Assembly (NCBI GenBank): GCA_003165615.1
Contig: PLWR01000406.1
Span: forward strand, 2,625-24,241
Length of the DNA: 21,617 nt
Direction of reading: 5' to 3'
From: Acidobacteriota bacterium
GTDB taxonomy: Bacteria; Acidobacteriota; Terriglobia; UBA7540
Shown here: positions 17,001-21,617 of the stretch, in pieces
How the letters are laid out: the number at the start of each line of letters is the position of its first letter
How positions within the stretch are numbered: the first letter of the stretch is position 1
Translations under genes and position numbers: made by a program
The notes under the pieces: generated by a model
Database searches by the model: none
Seen by the model: the letters and a program-made list of their open reading frames with translations, nothing else
Told to the model about the DNA's origin: nothing

Positions 17001-18372
17001 GCTCACAACCGTCGGCTTCGTCACCCGGCATGGCGGTCACACCTTTGTAGTGGATCTTCAAAAATTCGGCATAGGGTGTGTCAAAGTGCGGCCGCGGCGC
17101 GTCGTGCGTCACATTCTCTTCCATCGCGTGCATGATCACGGGCAGGCGGCTTGCCACGGTGCGGGCGGAATAGATGACGCGCACCCAGTTGGTATTGGGC
17201 TCGCCATAAAGGGGCCGGGCATTGTTGTAAAGGCGATCGGCGATAAACTCCAATGACGGGCGTTGAGTGGGCGCATAACCGTTATGAATGGCTGTCAAGT
17301 ATCCTCGCAGGGTGAATTGCGAGGGGTGACAGGCAATGCACAGTTGTGTTTCCGAGTGCTGCATGGTGGTGCGTAAAGCCACAGCGCCACGGCGCGGCGT
17401 GTTGGAAAGCCAGGTATCACCCATATTGATGAGGAAGTCCATGCCGGCACGCACGGCCTGGTGCGGATCGGTGTAAGGCGGCACGGGATAGTCATACGTG
17501 TTGAGCTGGTACGCGGGGTGATTGGCGGCGACGCGCACGTAATACTCCTGGCCGGGTTGCAGCGTGCGCGTACGGAATTTGTAGAGGCCGGGATAATTTT
17601 GCGTCGCTTCGACCTGATAAACGAACTGGCCATCGCTATAGGGCACAACATCCTGCTGCCCACCGGCGTCCTTGCCCAGCCGGAAGATGTCCACGTCCAA
17701 CGGCACGTCGCGGTCCGTTACGTTCAGTACAAAATAAGCGAGCCGCGCTTCGGTCCCGTGGTAGGTGAATTTGAACCACTGAAAACCCTTCAGCATTGCC
17801 TGGTAGGCATCTTCGCTGGGAGAGGGCGCGTAAGGCCTTTCGTCGTCACTGCCGTAAATGGTTTGCCCAAACTCGAAGGGCTGGGCGGTTTGCCAGGTAC
17901 TGTTGGGCGCCGTGGCGATGACCCCAGGTTGCAGACCCCCAGTGTGGGCCGCTGTTGGCGCCGGCGTCTGGGGAATGGGGCGCAGCGTTGCACCCACATC
18001 CGGGATGTGCACAATTGCGCAGGCGGAAAGGGAGACGTTCACCTGCCCCGGGGCCCGGGGGTGGAGGGTCAGATAGAAATCGAGGTCACTCGCGTGCAGC
18101 CATTTGGAATCAACTTCTCCGCTCGAGTCACTTACTGTTACCAGCACGGCGTCATTGCCCTGAAGCTGGGCGGGGTCTTTAACCCAAACGGTCAACGCGT
18201 AAAGCGCGTCCGGGCGAACTCGGCCCAAATGGATTTCCCGAACATTTTGCGAATTCGATTGGTCGGCCCGCACGGAGCGGCCATCGTGTATCAATAAGGT
18301 CACGATCATCGCCGCTCCTGCCAGCAGGAGAAGTCCCCAATTCGCCCTTGCCCACTTCCTCGATGCCACCAT
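14086..18372 (-). CDS. Exported 1428-residue dihaem c-type cytochrome / HEAT-repeat protein
   Basis: The N-terminus is basic with one hydrophobic helix (about 12-28), a signal or anchor. A beta-rich region spans about 45-300. The first haem motif is C345-I-A-C-H349. Residues about 460-625 look like an alpha/alpha-barrel of the squalene-cyclase/prenyltransferase type, with a QW-like AAQRPEGSWEGD (587-598). From about 665 to 1300 there are many HEAT-like helical repeats (e.g. REAAARALGHMADPGSMPALIQAL). The second haem motif, C1326-V-F-C-H1330, lies in a C-terminal cytochrome-like domain ending ILEWIRG. Haem attachment implies a periplasmic location. GGGAGG lies 8 bases before the ATG. No known pathway is recognised; a redox or scaffolding role is inference. 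It reads alone on its strand, convergent with the deacetylase gene. Confidence 0.85.
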   Translation of the reverse strand: MVASRKWARANWGLLLLAGAAMIVTLLIHDGRSVRADQSNSQNVREIHLGRVRPDALYALTVWVKDPAQLQGNDAVLVTVSDSSGEVDSKWLHASDLDFYLTLHPRAPGQVNVSLSACAIVHIPDVGATLRPIPQTPAPTAAHTGGLQPGVIATAPNSTWQTAQPFEFGQTIYGSDDERPYAPSPSEDAYQAMLKGFQWFKFTYHGTEARLAYFVLNVTDRDVPLDVDIFRLGKDAGGQQDVVPYSDGQFVYQVEATQNYPGLYKFRTRTLQPGQEYYVRVAANHPAYQLNTYDYPVPPYTDPHQAVRAGMDFLINMGDTWLSNTPRRGAVALRTTMQHSETQLCIACHPSQFTLRGYLTAIHNGYAPTQRPSLEFIADRLYNNARPLYGEPNTNWVRVIYSARTVASRLPVIMHAMEENVTHDAPRPHFDTPYAEFLKIHYKGVTAMPGDEADGCEPEVSSFEIATQSWETFDLVYRQTHDAQWRAERDKVEQLALAREPKNMIDLSWKIQLLGTVDRAKYATQIDKLIDQLYSYESPEGAWPYPFDKQAKPADFISYNALYALAFAGRRPETDERMARGVKAMLAAQRPEGSWEGDPVYQGFNTPFRATQFAVITLSTLYPGPTKAKNWNAAYPAPPTKLATRNLPLLLAQLDQFWDLAPEATLRSIREVLVKSDQPLAREAAARALGHMADPGSMPALIQALGDSSKMVQTSAANALRMVLSRRQEAAPAGRKLLTAALKSPDARTRWGATRLFNQHFKELTSDPDLLAALEGNLNDPVPFVRFQAASGLWRWYYWQVDQQPVRRSTLEALAMRLNTETNPMVRRGLQESIYDLLDENTGYLGAWVRASPKDEDKNRIEDGYEAVVRDQAQVLAKVLREGTPLGREGILNALWDFHIRHYALPPLKADTVSIELPAVLTKYVTGVPDLHRPGYEYSPYREAVNFKYDVHNGFFQTRIGNDSDLIHFFKSSGPELETALLACLQGADDDMKIEVLKAGSTLSAAGDERFTLAALELAEDPSAEVRQTVRYVYEDGQRGILNLDAPSAPDPKLVSKVIEILNHGNADSQAVVLPLLAALPGDSPWAQQTDVLEALRSLLERQPRPANYAWVLTAASSFKSLIQEPALREQVLAGLDDPSPEVERAALRASLEHLLNDPETAPLVKTAFTKLHSPARIILTEEVGNPKFMLRHLGVAGGAVSQDQSYVVAKNGVYQKAPNFLENPIVLNAVLETLHDPDANAPAAALDVLRKVKDVEQQPGFRAALAELQKDNNPRLKLIAASVLEGKKLSEALKDVLPGSVLDYNYFVTRIEPILAKPGADGKACVFCHASHVIFKLSPPNADGVFSDQDSQANYKYAMRVVDINDPGHSLILIKPTRPTDSAGNVGDYLATHNGGQRWPGNESSWQYRTILEWIRGSQVQAAVAAK

Positions 18373-18638
18373 ACCCTTAACCTCCCGGCTGCAATTCCAT
18401 TGCTGTCACCCTGCACGAAGCGCAGAAGTGTCGCGCGGACTTTTCCACCCGCGCGCGTACCCAGTCCTGAGCCCAAACCGATGATGCGCTCACGAGAAGA
18501 AGGAACCACACCTCATGTGGAATCGCATGCCGCTCTCCTGATTGTCAGTGCCCTGGAGCCTGTTTCGACCCGATTTGCACCCTCGGGTGAAGGAAATGAG
18601 ATGATACACGCGATGCTCGAATACCCGCAAGGCCCGCG
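18373..18638. other. Intergenic region before the mobile element
   Basis: 266 bases between the start of the leftward haem protein and the left duplication of the mobile element. It must hold the promoter of the haem-protein gene (ribosome site at 18381-18386). A frame open from 18400 crosses the element boundary and lacks coding character before 18688. A degenerate GCTGTCACCCTG near 18404 may be a worn trace of the palindromic repeat family. I see no gene. Confidence 0.5.
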
Positions 18639-18646
18639 CAAAACTT
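18639..18646 (+). repeat. Left 8-bp target-site duplication
   Basis: CAAAACTT directly precedes the left terminal repeat and recurs directly after the right terminal repeat at 21543-21550. Eight bases is within the size typical of IS1-like elements. Confidence 0.75.
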
Positions 18647-18662
18647 GGTACTGTCCTAATTT
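18647..18662 (+). repeat. Left terminal inverted repeat
   Basis: GGTACTGTCCTAATTT, perfect inverted match to 21527-21542. Confidence 0.8.
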
Positions 18663-18687
18663 CAAAATCAAACCAGCGGAGGAACCA

Positions 18688-18900
18688 ATGAGTAAGCGAC
18701 TCCGCCCCAACGAAGACCGCGAACAGATTGCCACGTTGAAGCAATCCTACCCAGGCTACGACGCAAGTAAGTGGATCGTCGAAGCCCTTAACATCAACAA
18801 CCAGTCTTGCAGCGATGATGCCATAGGCATCTCGAACCTGCTCTACTGCGCTCTGGATGCGCTCAAGGCACCTGCCACACGGCAAGGGGGTGCAAGATGA
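18688..18900 (+). CDS. Passenger protein 1, hypothetical (70 aa)
   Basis: Starts MSKRLRPNEDREQIATLKQSYPG. I chose the ATG at 18688 because GGAGG lies about 7 bases upstream and because the longer frame from 18400 would cross the element's left end. It is a mixed-charge, probably helical small protein with a WIVEALNI segment and two Cys; no family is recognised. Its stop overlaps the next start (ATGA), so the two are translationally coupled. It is the first gene inside the mobile element. Confidence 0.6.
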   Translation: MSKRLRPNEDREQIATLKQSYPGYDASKWIVEALNINNQSCSDDAIGISNLLYCALDALKAPATRQGGAR

Positions 18901-19388
18901 GCAATGTGACGCGGGCCGCAAAGATTTTAGCGCACCTGCCGGATTACCCGGAGAAACATCTTGACATGCAGTACTGCAATACTGTACTTTGCAGTAGTAT
19001 GAAGACACAGGCTGAGTACAAACAGCTCCGCGAACTGACGAAGAAGCGATGGGAAGATACAATCCAACACGACGAGTCCGAGCGCGACAAGGAACTTAGT
19101 GCGCTCGATCTGGCATGGGAACTCATTCAAAAACAGCAAGTCCCTGCCACTATCTCAATCGCCGACATGATGAGGAAAGTCATCGCAAAACTAGAACAGC
19201 CATTCCAAAGCTGGCAGGTACAGGAAAAGATGGTCGCTTCCTATCCAGCTCTTGCTGACAGCCTCCGAATGAAAACCATCTCGGGGCACCTAACCCGAAT
19301 GGTTGGTCGCCACGAACTTGAGATGATTGATCCCGGCTCGGGAACGACACCAGGGCGCTACAAGATTAAGGCATTAAAGACCAAGTAA
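18897..19388 (+). CDS. Passenger protein 2, winged-helix-like at the C-terminus (163 aa)
   Basis: The N-terminal 34 residues are unremarkable; residues 35-100 are charged and helical (KTQAEYKQLRELTKKRWEDTIQHDE). The last 60 residues read like a winged helix: WQVQEKM, then KTISGHLTRMVGRHELE as the recognition-helix region, then a wing GSGTTPGRYKIK. A DNA-binding role is inferred from this pattern only. The coupled start is ATG 18897, but an internal ATG at 18999 lies just after a TTGACA and a set of palindromes (18961-18998), so a shorter, separately promoted product of 129 residues is possible. It sits upstream of the transposase and could regulate it. Confidence 0.6.
   Translation: MSNVTRAAKILAHLPDYPEKHLDMQYCNTVLCSSMKTQAEYKQLRELTKKRWEDTIQHDESERDKELSALDLAWELIQKQQVPATISIADMMRKVIAKLEQPFQSWQVQEKMVASYPALADSLRMKTISGHLTRMVGRHELEMIDPGSGTTPGRYKIKALKTK
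18961..18998 (+). promoter_or_regulatory. Operator/promoter-like palindrome cluster inside passenger gene 2
   Basis: TTGACA at 18961-18966 is a perfect -35. It is followed by the perfect palindrome GCAGTACTGC (18969-18978) and by TACTGCAA (18973-18980) with its inverted copy TTGCAGTA (18990-18997) 9 bases apart. A weak -10 (TACTTT, 18985-18990) and an in-frame ATG at 18999 follow. Dense half-sites of the TACTGYA kind in so short a space are unusual for coding DNA. Confidence 0.4.
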
Positions 19389-19396
19389 AACGAAAA

Positions 19397-19429
19397 GGGC
19401 TCGTCACTGTTAGCAGCAGCGGCGAGCCC
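19397..19429 (+). other. RNA hairpin after passenger gene 2
   Basis: GGGCTCGTC and GGCGAGCCC pair fully as plus-strand RNA (one G-U). Flanks are A-rich; no T-run follows on the plus strand. The minus strand would read a T-rich tail after the stem, so it could end leftward readthrough. The 182-base gap 19389-19570 holds this and a small GCCAC-TTC-GTGGC hairpin near 19508, and otherwise nothing I recognise. Confidence 0.4.
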
Positions 19430-19570
19430 CAAAACTCGGAGCCACAACCCTTGCGAGGAAGCGAACTCCACTTCTGTTTATACTCCCGTCCGCCGCCATC
19501 GTCAAGGGCCACTTCGTGGCTATTCCTTAACGCAAGTGTCTCAACCCATTAAAACTAAGGAGAATTGACG

Positions 19571-20401
19571 ATGAACAGACTACCCGAAGAAAAACGACTA
19601 GCGATCATTTCCGCCCTGGTCGAAGGGAACAGTATCCGCTCGACCGAGCGCATGACCGGCGTACACCGTGACACCATCCTGCGCCTACTGGTATCCGTGG
19701 GCGATGCCTGTGGTCGGTTCCTCAACGAGCACGTCCGCAACATCCGTACTCGGCGCATTCAGGTTGATGAAATTTGGACATTTGTCTTGAAGAAGCAGGC
19801 CCACCTTGACCGATACGACGACCACCACGAACTGAAAGGCGATCAGTACGTCTTTGTTGCAATGGATGCCGACTCGAAACTCGCCATCTCTCACTACGTT
19901 GGGAAGCGCGACGGCACAGGCGCCTATTACCTGCTGGCCGACCTGGAGAGCCGCCTTGCCAGCCGTATCCAATTGACTACTGATGGATTCCAGCCTTACA
20001 TCCAAGCCGTTGAAGCCGTATTCGGCTGCGAAGTCGATTACGGTATGCTCATAAAGGTGTACGGGGCGAACAAGATTGACACTGGGGGGCCAGCTTGGTA
20101 CGGCCCAGCGCACGTTTTATCCGCAGAGCCGACGCCCATCATGGGTGAACCCGACCGTCGGCATATTTCCACTTCATTCATTGAGCGCCAGAACCTCACG
20201 ATGCGAATGAGTATGCGGAGATTTACGCGGCTGACCAACGGACACAGCAAGAAGCTGGAGAACCTCAAGGCGCATGTGGCCCTGCACTTTGCGCACTATA
20301 ACTTCGCTCGCGTGCATTCGACCTTGCGCGTTACCCCGGCAATGGAGGCAGGATTAACCGATCACCCTTGGACACTGGCGGAATTGCTAGAGGCTGCGTA
20401 G
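19571..20401 (+). CDS. IS1-family-like DDE transposase
   Basis: 276 residues from the ATG at 19571, which has AAGGAG 8 bases upstream; the TTG at 19565 is less likely. An N-terminal HTH (about 17-45: ALVEGNSIRSTERMTGVHRDTILRLL) is followed by the catalytic core: D66 in RIQVDEIWTF, D138 in LTTDGFQ and E205 in STSFIERQNLTMR. RMSMRRFTRLTNGHSKK and HYNFARVHSTLRVTPAMEAG are strongly characteristic of the single-ORF IS1-like transposases widespread in environmental bacteria. The frame is intact, with no programmed frameshift as in classical IS1, so it may be active. It would cut and join the element's 16-bp ends. It lies third of five genes in the element. Confidence 0.9.
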   Translation: MNRLPEEKRLAIISALVEGNSIRSTERMTGVHRDTILRLLVSVGDACGRFLNEHVRNIRTRRIQVDEIWTFVLKKQAHLDRYDDHHELKGDQYVFVAMDADSKLAISHYVGKRDGTGAYYLLADLESRLASRIQLTTDGFQPYIQAVEAVFGCEVDYGMLIKVYGANKIDTGGPAWYGPAHVLSAEPTPIMGEPDRRHISTSFIERQNLTMRMSMRRFTRLTNGHSKKLENLKAHVALHFAHYNFARVHSTLRVTPAMEAGLTDHPWTLAELLEAA

Positions 20402-20486
20402 AAGTGGCTTTCTGCTAATGAAGATTGGCGATAGAATCCTCCAGTGAAATTCCTATCTTAAGACGATGGACGGAGGAAATACTTCC

Positions 20487-20768
20487 ATGATGAAACTTGA
20501 CGAGTTTATCGGAGAAAATATTTACCTCAAGCCTAAAATCGCTTTTCAAGCCGGAGAGGAGCACAAGCTTTATCCTGTAAAACTCTCTGGTGTCGAACTC
20601 GGAGGTATTTGGATTGAAAGTGAGGCGCTCACTTTGATGCTAAAGAAGGCTGTTGGCTTGACCGCCGAGCAGCCGACACCAAAGACGCCAGTTTTCTTTT
20701 TCCCGTACTCGGAGATTTACTTCTTCTTCGTTGGCTCGACCCAACTAGGCCAAGAGCACGTAGAATAG
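20487..20768 (+). CDS. Passenger protein 3, hypothetical (93 aa)
   Basis: Starts at ATG 20487 with GGAGG 10 bases upstream; an ATG at 20466 in frame would place that ribosome site inside the gene. The protein is small and beta-rich in look (KLYPVKLSGVELGGIWIESEALT, then TPVFFFPYSEIYFFFVGS), with a Phe-rich strand near the C-terminus. This resembles small SH3-like or Sm-like barrels in pattern, but no family can be named. It lies between the transposase and the LAGLIDADG gene. Confidence 0.6.
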   Translation: MMKLDEFIGENIYLKPKIAFQAGEEHKLYPVKLSGVELGGIWIESEALTLMLKKAVGLTAEQPTPKTPVFFFPYSEIYFFFVGSTQLGQEHVE

Positions 20769-20819
20769 TTCTTTTGTTGCTTTGATCTTCTAAAATTGTA
20801 CTTACGGAGTGGTTTAAGT

Positions 20820-20913
20820 TTGACATTGAACGCAATTCCTCCTAGTCTTGGAATTGCGCGGGGACGCGCCCAAAGAGATTCGACAGGCCACGGCGGGAAC
20901 CGTGGCCTTTTTC
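20820..20913 (+). ncRNA. Possible small structured RNA ending in an intrinsic terminator
   Basis: TTGACA (20820-20825) is a good -35 with a weak TAGTCT 17 bases on. Next come a perfect 9-bp stem (CGCAATTCC 20831-20839, GGAATTGCG 20850-20858), a GCGC...GCGC mini-stem near 20856-20869, and a strong terminator. The run of paired elements in a coding-free gap suggests an RNA or a leader of the LAGLIDADG gene. It matches no class I can name. Confidence 0.3.
20886..20913 (+). terminator. Intrinsic terminator
   Basis: GGCCACGG (20886-20893), loop CGGGAA, CCGTGGCC (20900-20907), then TTTTTC. A perfect 8-bp GC-rich stem with a T-run, reading rightward. It would end transcripts from passenger gene 3 or from the possible RNA just upstream. 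Confidence 0.8.
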
Positions 20914-21020
20914 ATTTCCAATAAACTCCTAACACTTCCGTCCCAAAAAATCAAGCCCAATCTTTCAACCTCTGGTATTATTCCCGCCCCGGTTACTTCA
21001 TATCGACGCGGAGATCCACC

Positions 21021-21533
21021 TTGAAACCAACGCAGCAGCCCACCGAAATCGACATCGCACAAATGGCTACCATCATCGACTGCGAGGGGCATATCGCCAT
21101 CAGCCTCATGGGTCCATCTGAGTACTCGCTGCAAGTCACCATAGGAAACAAGGATTTTAGATTGCTCGAATGGTGTCAGTCGCGCTTTGGCGGAGCCATA
21201 TACAGACTGACGTACAAGAAAGAGCAACGCCCAGCCCTGGCAACAGTCAAGCGATGGAGGACGCATGGTCGTGAAGCTGGAAATTTGCTTCAGACGTGCC
21301 TGCCGTACTTCATCATCAAACGCGAACAGGCAGAAATCGGCCTGAAATTCATCGCAACCTACAAGATTGCGTGGGAAAGGGTAGGCGAATCCACTAAACT
21401 ACTGCGCGAGGAACTAAGGCAAGAACTCTTGGCCATAACCGCGACGGGGCCGAGGGCAGCAGCGCAGGAACGCGAAGCGCCACCAAAACGTAAGGAACAA
21501 AGCAATCTCTTTACCAAAGAAATTTCAAATTAG
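21021..21533 (+). CDS. LAGLIDADG-type protein (putative homing-endonuclease-like)
   Basis: 170 residues from a TTG at 21021 with GGAG 7 bases upstream; the next ATG (21063) would cut into the first motif. The motif IAQMATIIDCEGHIAIS (12-28) matches the LAGLIDADG helix followed by the acidic metal-binding residue (D21/E23 region) and first strand. Then come strand-like VTIGNKDFRLLEW, YRLTYKKEQRPALATVKRW, and a second helix YFIIKREQAEIGLKFI. Only one clear motif is seen, so it would act as a homodimer if active. The C-terminal 30 residues are charged and low-complexity. The stop codon TAG lies inside the right terminal repeat. It follows the terminator at 20886. Role in the element is unknown: DNA nicking, cargo homing or regulation are all possible. 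Confidence 0.65.
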   Translation: MKPTQQPTEIDIAQMATIIDCEGHIAISLMGPSEYSLQVTIGNKDFRLLEWCQSRFGGAIYRLTYKKEQRPALATVKRWRTHGREAGNLLQTCLPYFIIKREQAEIGLKFIATYKIAWERVGESTKLLREELRQELLAITATGPRAAAQEREAPPKRKEQSNLFTKEISN

Positions 21534-21542
21534 GACAGTACC
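21527..21542 (-). repeat. Right terminal inverted repeat
   Basis: AAATTAGGACAGTACC, perfect inverted match to 18647-18662. It contains the stop codon of the LAGLIDADG gene. Confidence 0.8.
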
Positions 21543-21563
21543 CAAAACTTGGTACTGTCCTAA
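21543..21563 (+). repeat. Right duplication plus an extra copy of the element end
   Basis: CAAAACTT (21543-21550) matches the left duplication, and GGTACTGTCCTAA (21551-21563) repeats the first 13 bases of the left terminal repeat. With 21530-21542 it forms a perfect 13-bp-arm palindrome around an 8-base loop. Beyond it, CGCCGGTTTCCAGCCGGC near 21577-21594 is another short GC-rich palindrome. Confidence 0.75.
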
Positions 21564-21617
21564 ATCTCGGGTGTAGCGCCGGTTTCCAGCCGGCCTAGAA
21601 ATCCATCCGAGAACCTG

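Larger units (their letters stand above)
18647..21542 (+). mobile_element. IS1-family-like element with four passenger ORFs (2,896 bp)
   Basis: The ends GGTACTGTCCTAATTT (18647-18662) and AAATTAGGACAGTACC (21527-21542) are perfect 16-bp inverted repeats, with three further matching bases after one mismatch. They are flanked by the 8-bp direct repeat CAAAACTT. Inside are, all on the plus strand, two small ORFs, a DDE transposase of the IS1-like single-ORF kind, another small ORF and a LAGLIDADG-type ORF. The gene density, common strand, matched ends and duplication support one unit that moved as a whole. From memory, the ISMhu11 subgroup of the IS1 family includes unusually long elements with extra genes; whether this belongs there needs comparison. 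Confidence 0.8.

Noticed and set aside
14191..18297. Several long plus-strand frames (14191-15024, 16567-17256, 17461-18297)
   Set aside because: Opposite-strand shadows of the 1428-residue haem/HEAT protein caused by high GC content.
18400..18687. N-terminal extension of the 70-aa passenger protein
   Set aside because: It would cross the element's left end and duplication, lacks coding character, and a good ribosome site precedes the ATG at 18688.
19397..19440. Plus-strand intrinsic terminator after passenger gene 2
   Set aside because: The stem is good but is followed by CCAAAAC, not a T-run; listed only as a hairpin.

Overview
The window looks like chromosomal DNA of a Gram-negative (diderm), GC-rich bacterium. 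LptD shows an LPS-type outer membrane. The short dispersed palindromes, the CXXCH/HEAT-repeat giant protein and the general gene style fit Acidobacteriota, but that phylum call is an inference; no rRNA or marker phylogeny is available here. I see no tRNA, rRNA or CRISPR array.

Layout, left to right. 1-377: noncoding, with hairpins and copy 1 of a palindromic repeat family. 378-2734: a small unknown ORF translationally coupled to a Tat-type exported glycoside-hydrolase-like protein. 2831-3388 (-): LOG/TIGR00730-type Rossmann protein. 3663-4063: a compact hicB-hicA toxin-antitoxin pair, followed directly by copy 2 of the repeat (4073-4231), whose ends form good terminal inverted repeats. 4262-9456 (-): a leftward cell-envelope/housekeeping cluster read in the order lptD, hemB, dacB, with an A/T-rich word-repeat array between hemB and dacB. 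9564-10793: zinc-ribbon RDD membrane protein, divergent from lptD. 11258-13847: an S41/CtpA-like protein and a divergent polysaccharide deacetylase. This is the ctpA-yibQ pairing known from the envC-ctpA-yibQ neighbourhood of proteobacteria. Here the S41 protein lacks both catalytic residues, and a second word-repeat array runs into the deacetylase start. 13904-14058: copy 3 of the palindromic family. 14086-18372 (-): a 1428-residue exported protein with two c-type haem motifs, an all-alpha 'QW-like' segment and many HEAT-like repeats.

18647-21542 is the most striking part. It is a 2,896-bp mobile element with perfect 16-bp terminal inverted repeats and an 8-bp flanking duplication (CAAAACTT). 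It carries an IS1-family-like DDE transposase plus four passenger ORFs: two unknown small proteins, a winged-helix-like protein, and a LAGLIDADG-type protein whose stop codon lies in the right terminal repeat. It also carries palindromic operator-like DNA and a structured noncoding stretch ending in a strong intrinsic terminator. The right duplication is immediately followed by another 13 bases of the element's end sequence, which hints at insertion beside an older end or a tandem arrangement.

Functionally, the chromosomal backbone is mostly envelope biology: LPS export, peptidoglycan trimming, a pseudo-protease with deacetylase, and periplasmic haem proteins. The accessory content is the hicBA pair, the small palindromic repeats and the IS1-like element.
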